The notes beneath the pieces were generated by a model. The model did not search any database. It had not been told where the DNA came from and was given only the letters and a program-made list of their open reading frames with translations. A DNA stretch of 64,000 nucleotides, taken from Paludibacteraceae bacterium (lineage in GTDB: Bacteria > Bacteroidota > Bacteroidia > Bacteroidales > Paludibacteraceae). The stretch lies in contig JAFZLC010000007.1 in assembly GCA_017551675.1 (NCBI GenBank), forward strand, positions 1 to 64,000, in the 5' to 3' direction. Positions within the stretch are counted from its first letter, which is position 1. The number at the start of each line of letters is the position of its first letter. The position numbers and the translations under genes were made by a program. This document shows, piece by piece, positions 34,617 through 43,451 of this stretch.

Positions 34617-35588
34617 ATGAAAAGTGATTTGAAACCCAATGTAGTTGGTATCGATATTGGTGGTACCAATACTGTTTTTGGTATTGTTGACCAAAAAGGT
34701 AATGTGTTAGCTTCTAATTCCATCAAAACTCAGGCATACAAGGAATTGGATGATTATATGAATGCATTGTGTGATGGTATCGCGCAATTGGTGAAGAACA
34801 ATTGTGGCATGGATAAGATTCAAGGTATAGGTGTTGGCGCTCCTAACGCTAATTTCTATTCTGGCAATATTGAATATGCTGCAAATTTGCCATGGAAAGG
34901 TATCGTTCCTTTTGCTAAAATGATGTCAGAGAAATTGGGCGTTCCTGTTGCTCTTACTAACGATGCGAATGCGGCAGCTATTGGTGAAATGACTTATGGT
35001 GCAGCTCGTGGAGTTAAGGATTTTATCATGATTACATTAGGTACAGGTGTTGGTAGCGGTGTGGTTGCCAATGGTCAGTTGATTTATGGTCATGATGGAT
35101 TTGCAGGTGAGTTGGGACACGTGATCGTTCGTCGTGAAAACGGTCGTCCATGTGGTTGTGGAAACAAAGGTTGTTTGGAAACCTATACATCTGCTACGGG
35201 TGTGGCTCGTACGGCTCGTGAGTTCTTGGAGAAACGTGCAAATGAGGATTCTTTGCTTCGTAAGATCCCTGCAGATCAAATCACTTCTAAGGATGTGTTT
35301 GATGCTGCTAAGGCTGGCGATCAGATTGCAAAGGACATCTTTGCTTTCACTGGTCAAATCTTGGGTGAGGCATTGGCAGACTTTATTAAGTTCAGTAGTC
35401 CGAAAATCATCGTTCTTTTCGGTGGCTTGGCTAAATCAGGAGATTTGTTGATGGTTCCATTAAAAAAGGCAATGGAAGACAATCTAATGCCAATCTTCAG
35501 AAATAAGGTAAATGTAGTATTCTCAGAAATGAAAGATGCTGATGCTGCAGTATTAGGAGCTTCAGCTTTGGGCTGGGATGCAAAATAA
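34617..35588 (+). CDS. ROK family sugar kinase, probable glucokinase
   Basis: 323 residues. ATP-binding phosphate loop VVGIDIGGTNTVFGIVD at the N-terminus, ALTNDANAAAIGEMTYG (substrate-contacting Asn-Asp), GTGVGSG, the GELGHVIV sugar-binding Glu-His, and the ROK zinc motif CGCGNKGCLE. No N-terminal helix-turn-helix, so an enzyme and not a ROK repressor. Phosphorylates incoming glucose (inferred from the coupled FucP-type transporter); cytoplasmic. Last gene of the unit; terminator follows. Confidence 0.93.
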   Translation: MKSDLKPNVVGIDIGGTNTVFGIVDQKGNVLASNSIKTQAYKELDDYMNALCDGIAQLVKNNCGMDKIQGIGVGAPNANFYSGNIEYAANLPWKGIVPFAKMMSEKLGVPVALTNDANAAAIGEMTYGAARGVKDFIMITLGTGVGSGVVANGQLIYGHDGFAGELGHVIVRRENGRPCGCGNKGCLETYTSATGVARTAREFLEKRANEDSLLRKIPADQITSKDVFDAAKAGDQIAKDIFAFTGQILGEALADFIKFSSPKIIVLFGGLAKSGDLLMVPLKKAMEDNLMPIFRNKVNVVFSEMKDADAAVLGASALGWDAK

Positions 35589-35618
35589 GATAAGTGTCCG
35601 TTAGGGCATGATAACATA

Positions 35619-35668
35619 GAAACGACCTACAGGTGCAGATTTGCAGTTGTGGGTCGTTTTCTTCTTTT
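35619..35668 (+). terminator. Terminator of the 25-35.6 kb operon
   Basis: AAACGACCTACA pairs with TGTGGGTCGTTT (one G-U pair) around an inner GTGCA/TGCAG hairpin, followed by a TTTTCTTCTTTT tract. Confidence 0.82.
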
Positions 35669-35697
35669 GTTTCACAAAAACATTTTATCTATGTTTG
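35666..35697 (+). promoter_or_regulatory. Promoter of the broken BspA-like gene
   Basis: TTTG at 35666-35669 and TATGTTTG at 35690-35697, 20 nt apart. A good promoter remains in front of an interrupted gene. Confidence 0.65.
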
Positions 35698-35753
35698 CCT
35701 GTCATAAAAACAAAAATTTTTATAGCTTTACGATGTTGTTTAATCCATAATCT

Positions 35754-36893
35754 ATGAGTGTTCGTTCCATCAAAATATATGTTGTACTAATCTTCTGTAT
35801 GTTACCCATACTATGTATGGCAGAAGAAAGTGTTTCCAATCTTATTCAAATAGAACAAGATTCATTGGTTTATTAACTCAATCCTAAAACTCGTACGGCA
35901 AAATTAGTGAATGGAAGGAATAGTAAAGAGAAAGTGATAATTCCCAATACGATAAAGAGAAAGACGAAAAGATATAAAGTGACAGAAATTGGAGATAGAG
36001 CTTTTGAGAGTAATCGGAAATTGAAGTCAATCACAATTGGGGACGAGGTGACTCGCATAGGGAAACTGGCGTTTTATGATTGTGGAAATCTAGACTCCAT
36101 TCAGTTTACAGATAAAACTAAACTTGATACTATTTGTGAAAAGGCATTGGATGAATGTTATCATTTGGAATATATGTCGTTGCCTAAAGATTTCTATTCT
36201 ATAGCATACAATGATATGGATATTATGCAAAGATTTTTGGAAATCAACTATAACATTCTAACGCAAAAGAAATACCCCAATTGGGTGGATGTTAATCATG
36301 AAACTATTACGTCGGATGATGATGAGAATCCTATGGGTTTAGAGGTATTCGAAATGAAAGGATACAGAGACAAATACATCTATATGTATCTAAGTAAGGA
36401 TGTTTCAATGTATGAAACCTATGTCATTTCTGATTCATTACACATTCAATTTACAGGAGATGGTGATCATATAGTATATTATTATGATTATGGAGGTGAT
36501 TGGATTGGTCAATTAAATGACACCACAGGATTGATTAAATTAGGATGTCAATTTTCTGGCCAGGCTATGGATCATGTGTGGGAAAGAGAGGAGGTGGTAT
36601 TTTTTGCGGTAAGCCCACATAAAATACAAATTATCACAGAACTTGATTATTACTCGAATCATTGCTACGAGGAAGATGAAGATGAGGATGGAAATGGAAC
36701 CTCGGAAGATGAAGATGGAAATATACATTGTGAAACTGACTATTTTTCCTATTCGATTAGTAATCGAGAAACCAATGGGTTTTATGAAATTGACATGTTA
36801 ATGAAAAGAGGAGACGAAGATGAAAAACACAAGTCAACAATCTATTATGATGGTAAAAAGTTTGTGGAACGTGAGAATAAGACGAGTGAATAG
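35754..36893 (+). pseudogene. BspA-like leucine-rich-repeat protein interrupted by an in-frame TAA
   Basis: ATG 35754 opens a signal peptide (MSVRSIKIYVVLIFCMLPILCMA) and 17 more codons, then TAA at 35874-35876 stops the frame. The same frame continues NPKTRTAKLVNG into LRR_5-type repeats (YKVTEIGDRAFESNRKLKSI, VTRIGKLAFYDCGNLDSI, LDTICEKALDECYHLEYM) and about 200 further residues with an acidic patch (YEEDEDEDGNGTSEDEDG), to the stop at 36893. Translation could restart at ATG 35907 but the product would lack a signal peptide. Intact it would be 379 codons. Most likely an exported surface protein inactivated by one base change. Confidence 0.72.
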
Positions 36894-36916
36894 TTATTTC
36901 ATGCATTGTCAAATGT

Positions 36917-36958
36917 ATGTCCGTTAAACAAAGGTGTCCACCCCTGTTTAACGGACAT
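36917..36958. repeat. 14-bp perfect inverted repeat between convergent genes
   Basis: ATGTCCGTTAAACA (36917-36930) and its complement (36945-36958); the 14-nt interior can itself pair (GGTG/CACC), giving a nearly continuous 18-bp hairpin with a small internal loop. No T run follows on either strand. It lies between the broken BspA-like gene and the helicase stop codon, so a bidirectional terminator is the simplest role. Confidence 0.6.
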
Positions 36959-36986
36959 TATGTTACGGACTATTGTCATATTATCT

Positions 36987-39446
36987 TCAATCTCCTTGCT
37001 TGTCAGCCATTTGCCATTGAGCTAGTCTGATCTCATTGTACGAATATTCTTCCTTTAAATCGTTATACATTGCGGAGAACTCCTTTAAATCAGGATGTGT
37101 CTGGATGTACTCTTTTAAAACATCCAACCTTTCTTGTGTTGTGATGGTCTCTATTGGTAGCTGCTCCCTTTGGATCAGTTTGAAAACATGACTCTCTATA
37201 GTGGAATTGACTAACCCGCGTTGTTTTGCAATTTGCTCGATTGATAACCCTTCGTTTAATAATTGAAGGGTGACTTCGAAGGTGCTTACCTTACCTTTCT
37301 CTGTGCCTATTTTAGATCTCTCCCTTTTGTGTGGTTGAATGGAAGTGAAGTCTGTTTTCTCATAATCATATTGGATGATACATGCATCAACGATTTGCAG
37401 AATATCCCTGCCATATTTTTCTGCAGTTTTTTCGCCTATACCAGAGATGAGTAGTAATTCTTTGTCATTGTTAGGTAGAAGATTACTGATGTTTATCAGT
37501 GCACTTTGTGATAAAACAGTATATGCGGGCATTTTTAGCTCGTCGGCTTTCTCCTTTCTCCATTGACGAAGTTGATTGAACAACTCTATGTGTTGAATGT
37601 CATTAGATGCAGACTGTGCCTTTTTCTTCTCAGTCCTCTTCCTTGTATTATACAGACTGTCTATTTCAGCATTGTTTTTAGCTTTGAAGTATGCATGGAT
37701 GTTGAATCCGTTCTCGCAGGTTGCCAATGCGGAGAGTTTCACTGTCACATCTGATTTCGTTTGACTGAGTCTGTCTGCCAACTTTTTGGAAGTCTCTTTG
37801 TTGTCACTTTCCACGCCAAAACAGCTTTCAAGTATAGGAAGAACGAGTTGCTCGCATTTCTCAGAAAAGTAGGACCCGGCTTTGCGAACGCGCTCGTTAA
37901 GGGCGGACTGTTCTCCTGCAATTAATGTTTTTAACTGCGTTTGAAACTTGTTTGCAATAGAAATGACTTCTCGATTAAAGTTTCCTTTGAAAAGATCTAT
38001 CTCTTCGATAAGTTTCGGATAATCTTTTGATAGATATTCAATCAAGATCCTTTGAAAGAGAGAGATGTCGTTGGCAATATCACTGAAAGAAAATAGTTCG
38101 TTGAGTATTTCTAATTGATAATCCTTTTTTAATAGAGACAACTGATTGTCGTCGGGCATCAATTTCTCTGTCAGTGTGTTAAATGATTCGACACGGATGT
38201 CGTGCTTAATTGAAGTAAGCGAAAGAGGAGAACTAAGTACCATACCCTCGAGTGTCTTGCAACGACTGAGTGCCACATAGACCTGTCCGTGCGAGAAAGA
38301 ATCCTTTGCATCGATGATTGCTTTTTCGAAGGTGAGTCCCTGACTCTTGTGGATGGTGATCGCCCAGGCTGTTTTGAGGGGGAATTGAGAGAAGGTGCCA
38401 TCTAATTCAGTTGTGATTTCATTGTTTTCCTGATTGATGGTGTAACGAACATTTTCCCAAACCTCTCGACTAACAGTAATTTCTTCCGTTTTATCGGTGA
38501 TGATGATAGAGTCGTCGCTCAATGATTTTACCCATCCGATTTTTCCGTTGTAGAATTTCTTTTCAGGAGAAGAGTCGTTTTTTATGAACATTACTTGCGC
38601 TCCTTCTTTCAGATGAAGTTCAAAGTCGGTAGGGTAGTTGTTTTCTGGAAACGAACCAGATATCATTGCCGTATAAGTTTTCTCTTTGCCATGAAGTGCA
38701 GTGAGACGCTGACTGTTAATTCTCTGTGCGGAGAAATTGTGTGTGGTCAGCTGAATGTACCCCTCATCGTCTTTGGGTTGAAAATTGGGACGGAAATGAG
38801 AGTTGAGTTCGTCGATGATTTGTTGATTGGCGGTGTTCTCTCGAATGTGGTTGAGTAGTTGTATGAAGTGTTGGTCTTCTTGGCGGAAGATGGTTTTAAG
38901 TTCCACACAAGCATACTCTGTTTTTTTCAGAGCGGTGCTACTGAAAAAGTAGGGGTTTTCGTAGGTGGATGAGAGAATCGCCCATTCATCATCTTTTACG
39001 ACAGGTGTCAGCTGTTGAGTGTCACCGATCATTAGAAGTTGCACGCCGCCAAAAGGTTTTGTGTTCCTTCTGATCCTTTGGAGTACATCGTTGATCGCAT
39101 CAAGGAGGTCGGCTCTCACCATACTGATTTCATCAATAACAAGCAGATCGAGTGTTCGGATGATTCCGATTTTCTCTTTTCTGATTTTTTGAAGTTCCAA
39201 AGCTTTTTGTCCAGGCAGGTATGGACCAAAGTTGATTTGAAAAAAAGAATGAATAGTCATTCCACCTGCGTTGATGGCAGCAACACCGGTAGGGGCGACG
39301 ACCACCATCCTTTTGGATGAGGTCTCCCGTATGTGTTTTAAAAAAGTTGTTTTACCGGTACCTGCCTTTCCTGTAAGAAACAGGTGGCGATTAGTTTCTG
39401 AGATGATAGTCTCAGCCAATTCAAATTCTGGTGTTTTTTGTATCAT
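36987..39446 (-). CDS. Pif1-family helicase with HRDC and RecQ-type helix-turn-helix domains
   Basis: 819 residues. SF1B helicase core at about 1-430: Walker A FLTGKAGTGKTTFL (Lys32), PTGVAAINAGG, Walker B LLVIDEISM (about 100-108), GDTQQLTPV, TIFRQED, and a late motif TIHKSQGLTFEKAIID with VYVALSRC. A linker of about 180 residues leads to an HRDC domain (about 615-685, LLLISGIGEKTAEKYG) and a C-terminal HTH_40-like domain (about 720-770, LLNEGLSIEQIAKQRGL). HRDC plus HTH are usually in RecQ. Cytoplasmic DNA helicase, probably acting in recombination or on structured DNA. Downstream of prmA by 31 nt in one transcript. Confidence 0.9.
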   Translation of the reverse strand: MIQKTPEFELAETIISETNRHLFLTGKAGTGKTTFLKHIRETSSKRMVVVAPTGVAAINAGGMTIHSFFQINFGPYLPGQKALELQKIRKEKIGIIRTLDLLVIDEISMVRADLLDAINDVLQRIRRNTKPFGGVQLLMIGDTQQLTPVVKDDEWAILSSTYENPYFFSSTALKKTEYACVELKTIFRQEDQHFIQLLNHIRENTANQQIIDELNSHFRPNFQPKDDEGYIQLTTHNFSAQRINSQRLTALHGKEKTYTAMISGSFPENNYPTDFELHLKEGAQVMFIKNDSSPEKKFYNGKIGWVKSLSDDSIIITDKTEEITVSREVWENVRYTINQENNEITTELDGTFSQFPLKTAWAITIHKSQGLTFEKAIIDAKDSFSHGQVYVALSRCKTLEGMVLSSPLSLTSIKHDIRVESFNTLTEKLMPDDNQLSLLKKDYQLEILNELFSFSDIANDISLFQRILIEYLSKDYPKLIEEIDLFKGNFNREVISIANKFQTQLKTLIAGEQSALNERVRKAGSYFSEKCEQLVLPILESCFGVESDNKETSKKLADRLSQTKSDVTVKLSALATCENGFNIHAYFKAKNNAEIDSLYNTRKRTEKKKAQSASNDIQHIELFNQLRQWRKEKADELKMPAYTVLSQSALINISNLLPNNDKELLLISGIGEKTAEKYGRDILQIVDACIIQYDYEKTDFTSIQPHKRERSKIGTEKGKVSTFEVTLQLLNEGLSIEQIAKQRGLVNSTIESHVFKLIQREQLPIETITTQERLDVLKEYIQTHPDLKEFSAMYNDLKEEYSYNEIRLAQWQMADKQGD

Positions 39447-39477
39447 GTTAAAGTTATTAATAGTTAGAAAATCAATT

Positions 39478-40317
39478 CTATTCTTTGGTAAATTGTACAG
39501 CTACCCAATTGTTGTCCATTTCGTATGATTTTTTAATCAATCCATATTTATTGCATTCTTCTTCAATCAAACAGATATCAGACTCATAAAATCCACTTAA
39601 GATTAGAGTGCCAGGCGTATTCAGTACTTTGGCATATTTGTGGATGTCGTTAAGTAGAATGTTTCGGTTGATGTTAGCTAAAATCACATCATAAGAGTTG
39701 GAGTTTAGTAATTCCGCCCCACCGCATTGCACGTTGATTTGAGGTTCGTTGTTGAGGCGGATGTTTTCAACAGCGTTGTTGTAGGCCCATTCATCGATGT
39801 CGATGGCGGTGATTGGGGATGCCCCTCTTTTGGCAGCGAGGATAGCCAGGATGGCGGTGCCACATCCCATGTCGAGAAGCGATTTTCCCGTTAAGTTTGT
39901 GCTTAGAATGGCACGAACCATTAGAGAAGTGGTGGAGTGGTGACCAGTTCCGAATGCCATTTTAGGGTCGATCAGCAGGTCGTATTTCGCTTTAGGGTAG
40001 TCTTTGTGGAAAGTACTGTGGATTACACATTCATTTCCAATGATGATAGGTTGGAAGAAATTTTTCTCCCATTCTTCGTTCCAGTCTTTATCTTCCGCCT
40101 CTTCGATGCGAAAGGATATACCTTTATCGTATTCAAAATGGTCGATTAGGTTTTGTAATTCGGAAGGGTTGAAAGACTCTTTTTGAATGTAACCGATAAG
40201 TTCGTCAGCGTCGTCGACAAAACTTTCGAACCCGATTTCCGCCATTTGTGCGGTCAAAATATCCTTAACAAAAGCTTCTTTAGAGGGAATATTCAGGTGA
40301 ACTTCTAAAAATTTCAT
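39478..40317 (-). CDS. prmA: Ribosomal protein L11 methyltransferase
   Basis: Start at ATG 40317 (MKFLEVHLNIPSKEAF) gives 279 residues; the longer frame of 302 adds leader codons near the promoter. N-terminal L11-recognition domain, then DWNEEWEKNFFQPI, DPKMAFGTGHHSTT (conserved linker), SAM motif I LLDMGCGTAILAILAAKRGA and ILANINRNIL, the PrmA form of the catalytic NPP-like motif. Trimethylates L11. First gene of a two-gene minus-strand operon with the helicase; divergent from the Ser-rich protein gene. Confidence 0.94.
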   Translation of the reverse strand: MKFLEVHLNIPSKEAFVKDILTAQMAEIGFESFVDDADELIGYIQKESFNPSELQNLIDHFEYDKGISFRIEEAEDKDWNEEWEKNFFQPIIIGNECVIHSTFHKDYPKAKYDLLIDPKMAFGTGHHSTTSLMVRAILSTNLTGKSLLDMGCGTAILAILAAKRGASPITAIDIDEWAYNNAVENIRLNNEPQINVQCGGAELLNSNSYDVILANINRNILLNDIHKYAKVLNTPGTLILSGFYESDICLIEEECNKYGLIKKSYEMDNNWVAVQFTKE

Positions 40318-40401
40318 ATTAATTTTGTTTGATTCGTCGATAAAAAACGAAGATTCGTATATTTTTTTTAGGACAATGTAGCACAAGTGCTATCTTTACC
40401 G

Positions 40402-40409
40402 CAAAGTTA
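40402..40409 (-). promoter_or_regulatory. -7 box of prmA
   Basis: Minus-strand TAACTTTG, back to back with the plus-strand box at 40441-40448 (31 bp between). Confidence 0.65.
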
Positions 40410-40440
40410 AAAAAGATAATTAAGAAAATGTTTTTTTTCT

Positions 40441-40448
40441 TATCTTTG
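40441..40448 (+). promoter_or_regulatory. -7 box of the Tyr/Ser/Gly-rich protein gene
   Basis: TATCTTTG. Predicted start near 40455; a clear AGGAGGA ribosome-binding site at 40488-40494 precedes the ATG at 40502. Confidence 0.65.
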
Positions 40449-40501
40449 TATGCTTTCTATTGAAAAATAATTTGTTCATCATAAAAATAGGAGGACTGCT
40501 T

Positions 40502-41896
40502 ATGAAAATGGTAAATAAACTTCGATTCTTTTTGATTCCAATCATTGGATTGGTATCGATAAGTTCCAGTTTCGCTTATGATGACATCTATGAATCTGCG
40601 AAAAAGGGAGGGCAAGAATATGCTCAGAAGACAAAACAACATTCTCAGGGAAAAGCAGATGCGAACGCACAAAAGGAGATAGACAAACAGAGAAATATGA
40701 TTATCATAAAATCTCCAAATGTTGAACGTTACGATTTGGTTTCGAATGAGTTTATCGCAGTCATTGATACAACACTCAAGAAAGACGATGCGTATGTATT
40801 GGATACAATTCGTATCATGGATGAGTTTGGCGATCTGGAGAAAACTTTGATGTTGAAAACCAAGGGAAAACAAAATGTGTACTTTGACAATGGTGCCATT
40901 GTCATTGAAGACTCAGCTTCTGTTGCATCAGGAAATTTTGTTACAGACACGTTGGTTTCTGTGGATAATGGTGATAATGAATACACCAAGAGGTTGAATA
41001 AGTATCATGGTACAGACTACAATGTTGTATCAGTGGATGATAATAATGCCGCAGAAACAAGTGTAGAATCGTCAAACACGACGGTTTATGTAGGCCTTGG
41101 TTATCCTTATCACCGCTACTATGGATGGTGGAGTTATCCTTACTATACAGGATATTACGATCCATACTGGGGTTACTATGATCCATATTGGGGATATTAT
41201 GGCTACTATGGATATTATAGTCCATATCGCTACTCATATTATTATCACCCATATCATCATTATTATTGGCATGCTCCTATTTATCATCATGGTCATGGCG
41301 GTAGATATAGCGCATCCAACGGATCTTATGGAAAGGGTAGAACAGACGGTACTCGCGTTTCTCGTGGTAGCTCATCTCCTACAAGAAGCGTTGCCGGTAC
41401 AAGAACTATCGAGAGATCATCAACTCGTAGTGCAACAACAGGCAGAACAACTACGTTGTCAAGAGCACAAGGATCTTCTTCTAGACCATCTGCATCGACT
41501 TCGTCCACTACGTTGAGAAGATCGGCATCTCCTAGTTCGTCTTCTTCTGCAAGAACTTCTTCTGGAAATTCTCGCTCATACAGTTCTGGTTCTTCAGTAA
41601 GAGGTAATTCTTCTGGATCATCATCTTCTTATAGCGGAAGATCATCTTATTCAGCACCTCGTTCTTCAGGTTCTAGTACGAGAAGTTCAGGTTCATCCTC
41701 TTCAAGATCTTCTTCTTACGGATCTTATAGTGGATCATCTAGAAGTAGTGGATCATCTTCTAGCGGAAGTTACTCTTCTGGTTCTTCTCGCTCTGGAGGA
41801 TATAGTTCAGGATCATCAAATAGCGGATCACGTTCATCCGGTGGTGGCTCATCTTCATCAAGAGGTGGAAGTCACTCAGGAGGAGGTCGCCGCTAA
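40502..41896 (+). CDS. Exported protein with Tyr-rich and Ser/Gly/Arg-rich low-complexity regions
   Basis: 464 residues from ATG 40502, supported by AGGAGGA 8 nt upstream. Signal peptide about 1-26 (LIPIIGLVSISSSFA). A normal domain (about 27-185) follows, then a Tyr/Pro/Trp/His-rich block at about 195-270 (PYYTGYYDPYWGYYDPYW), then a long tail of Ser, Gly, Arg and Thr (about 270-464) ending SHSGGGRR. Such composition suggests an unfolded or phase-separating surface or periplasmic protein. No known family is certain. Codons in the tail are mixed (TCT, TCA, AGT), so it is not a simple DNA repeat. Followed by a hairpin and a FadL-like gene. Confidence 0.75.
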   Translation: MKMVNKLRFFLIPIIGLVSISSSFAYDDIYESAKKGGQEYAQKTKQHSQGKADANAQKEIDKQRNMIIIKSPNVERYDLVSNEFIAVIDTTLKKDDAYVLDTIRIMDEFGDLEKTLMLKTKGKQNVYFDNGAIVIEDSASVASGNFVTDTLVSVDNGDNEYTKRLNKYHGTDYNVVSVDDNNAAETSVESSNTTVYVGLGYPYHRYYGWWSYPYYTGYYDPYWGYYDPYWGYYGYYGYYSPYRYSYYYHPYHHYYWHAPIYHHGHGGRYSASNGSYGKGRTDGTRVSRGSSSPTRSVAGTRTIERSSTRSATTGRTTTLSRAQGSSSRPSASTSSTTLRRSASPSSSSSARTSSGNSRSYSSGSSVRGNSSGSSSSYSGRSSYSAPRSSGSSTRSSGSSSSRSSSYGSYSGSSRSSGSSSSGSYSSGSSRSGGYSSGSSNSGSRSSGGGSSSSRGGSHSGGGRR

Positions 41897-41906
41897 TGTG
41901 AAATAC

Positions 41907-41936
41907 AAAAGGAGACTTTGAAAAAGGTCTCCTTTT
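41907..41936 (+). terminator. Hairpin after the Ser-rich protein gene
   Basis: AAAAGGAGAC (41907-41916) pairs with GTCTCCTTTT (41927-41936) plus three inner pairs. The T run is short, so termination may be partial and the next gene may be read through. Confidence 0.65.
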
Positions 41937-41991
41937 CAAGGAGATAGTTAACGGGTTATTACCTATAATATAAATAGAAATCGTATATAGT

Positions 41992-43404
41992 ATGAAAAAG
42001 TATATAATGACATTAGGAGCCATGGCTATCGCTGCTGCCGGCTTCTCACAGAGTGCATATGATGCATTAAACTATAATCAGTTAGACCCTGTAATGGGTA
42101 CTGCAAGATACTCTGCTATGGCAGGTGCTTTCGGTGCATTGGGCGGAAACCCTTCAGTGACGAAAGATAACCCTGCTGGTATAGGTGTCTATAAACGTTG
42201 TGATTTGACCTTCTCTCCGAACGTATATGTGGACAATACAAAAGATGCTCATGCATGTTTGAATAACTTCGCATTTGTCATCAATTTTAGAGAACACGAG
42301 GCTGAGAGTGGTTATATAACTTCCTCATTGGGAATTTCCTATAATCGTTTGAGAAATTTCAATCGTTACTCTTCTACTAAGAGCTATGATTACTCTGGAC
42401 TCTCTTTGACCGACTATATGTGCAAAGAGGCTGCTCCTGATTATATCTTTAATGAAGCAAATGAGATGGGACTAATTAGCGATGAAGGTTCTTCTGAGTT
42501 CTATTCTCGTTTTGATAGAAGAGATAACTTTGACAAACAAACTAGATACACTGAAAGTGGTCATGTCGGACAATGGGATATCTCTTATGGTATGAACATC
42601 AGTAATCGCGTCTATTTAGGTGCAGCTTTGGGTATTTCTGTTTTGGATTACAAACAAAAAGCTTTGTATGACGAGTCTTCAGTTAATTCTCAGATAGGTA
42701 GTTACTATTTGGATAATTACTATGATGTTGATGGTGTCGGAGTTAATTTTAAATTAGGTGCAATCGTTAAACCGGTAGATTTCATGCGTATTGGTCTCGC
42801 AATTCATACAAGAACATTGTATGATATATTTGAAACTTATTCTGTTGACTTCGATTACAACGATCAATATTCTAATCAACCAGAAGTTGATCATGGTGAA
42901 TGCTCTTATAAACTTAAGACTCCGTTCAAAATGCAAGGTAGCTTGGGCTTCGTAATTGCAAACAAAGCTTTAATCGGTCTTGAATATAATCTCGATAACT
43001 ATTCAGCGATGAGAATGTCAGACTATGACGGAGATTTGGTTGCACAAAACGACCAAATGAAAGAGGAATTCAATGCAGTTCACACATTTAAGTTGGGTGC
43101 TGAGTATAAGGTTATCGATGAATTCTCTTTACGTGCTGGTTTCGCATTCATGACAAGCCCTATTGATTATGACAAAAATTTGGGTGAAGAACTTTATTTG
43201 TTCAGACCATTATCTTTGCCACAACAAACTCACTACATAACAGGTGGTGCTGGTTATGAGGGTGACAAGTTCTATTGTGATTTGGCATACGTGTTCAGAA
43301 ATCAAAAGGCTAATTTCTATGGCATGTTGCCTCAAGATGAGACTGCTAGCAGTTTGAATCTGAAGAATCATAACATTATTGCTACTATTGGTTGGAGATT
43401 CTAA
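41992..43404 (+). CDS. OmpP1/FadL-like outer-membrane transport protein
   Basis: 470 residues with a signal peptide (MKKYIMTLGAMAIAAAGFSQ). N-terminal MGTARYSAMAGAFGALGGNPSV and KDNPAGIGVY are the FadL/TodX hatch motifs; the remainder alternates in barrel strands and ends in IIATIGWRF with terminal Phe. Probably imports hydrophobic compounds through the outer membrane; the actual ligand is unknown. Followed by aqpZ 47 nt away. Confidence 0.85.
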   Translation: MKKYIMTLGAMAIAAAGFSQSAYDALNYNQLDPVMGTARYSAMAGAFGALGGNPSVTKDNPAGIGVYKRCDLTFSPNVYVDNTKDAHACLNNFAFVINFREHEAESGYITSSLGISYNRLRNFNRYSSTKSYDYSGLSLTDYMCKEAAPDYIFNEANEMGLISDEGSSEFYSRFDRRDNFDKQTRYTESGHVGQWDISYGMNISNRVYLGAALGISVLDYKQKALYDESSVNSQIGSYYLDNYYDVDGVGVNFKLGAIVKPVDFMRIGLAIHTRTLYDIFETYSVDFDYNDQYSNQPEVDHGECSYKLKTPFKMQGSLGFVIANKALIGLEYNLDNYSAMRMSDYDGDLVAQNDQMKEEFNAVHTFKLGAEYKVIDEFSLRAGFAFMTSPIDYDKNLGEELYLFRPLSLPQQTHYITGGAGYEGDKFYCDLAYVFRNQKANFYGMLPQDETASSLNLKNHNIIATIGWRF

Positions 43405-43451
43405 TTGTTTAACTATAAAATCAGAGAGTAGTAACATGCTCTCATACTAAA

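Noticed and set aside
41200-41260. Short tandem DNA repeats (TACTATGGATATTAT-type)
   Set aside because: They reflect Tyr-rich coding sequence with varied codons, not an independent repeat.
41097-41516. Second protein in the +1 frame of the Tyr/Ser-rich gene, and minus-strand ORFs in the same region
   Set aside because: These are shadow frames made open by the low-complexity composition; the main frame has signal peptide, RBS and promoter.
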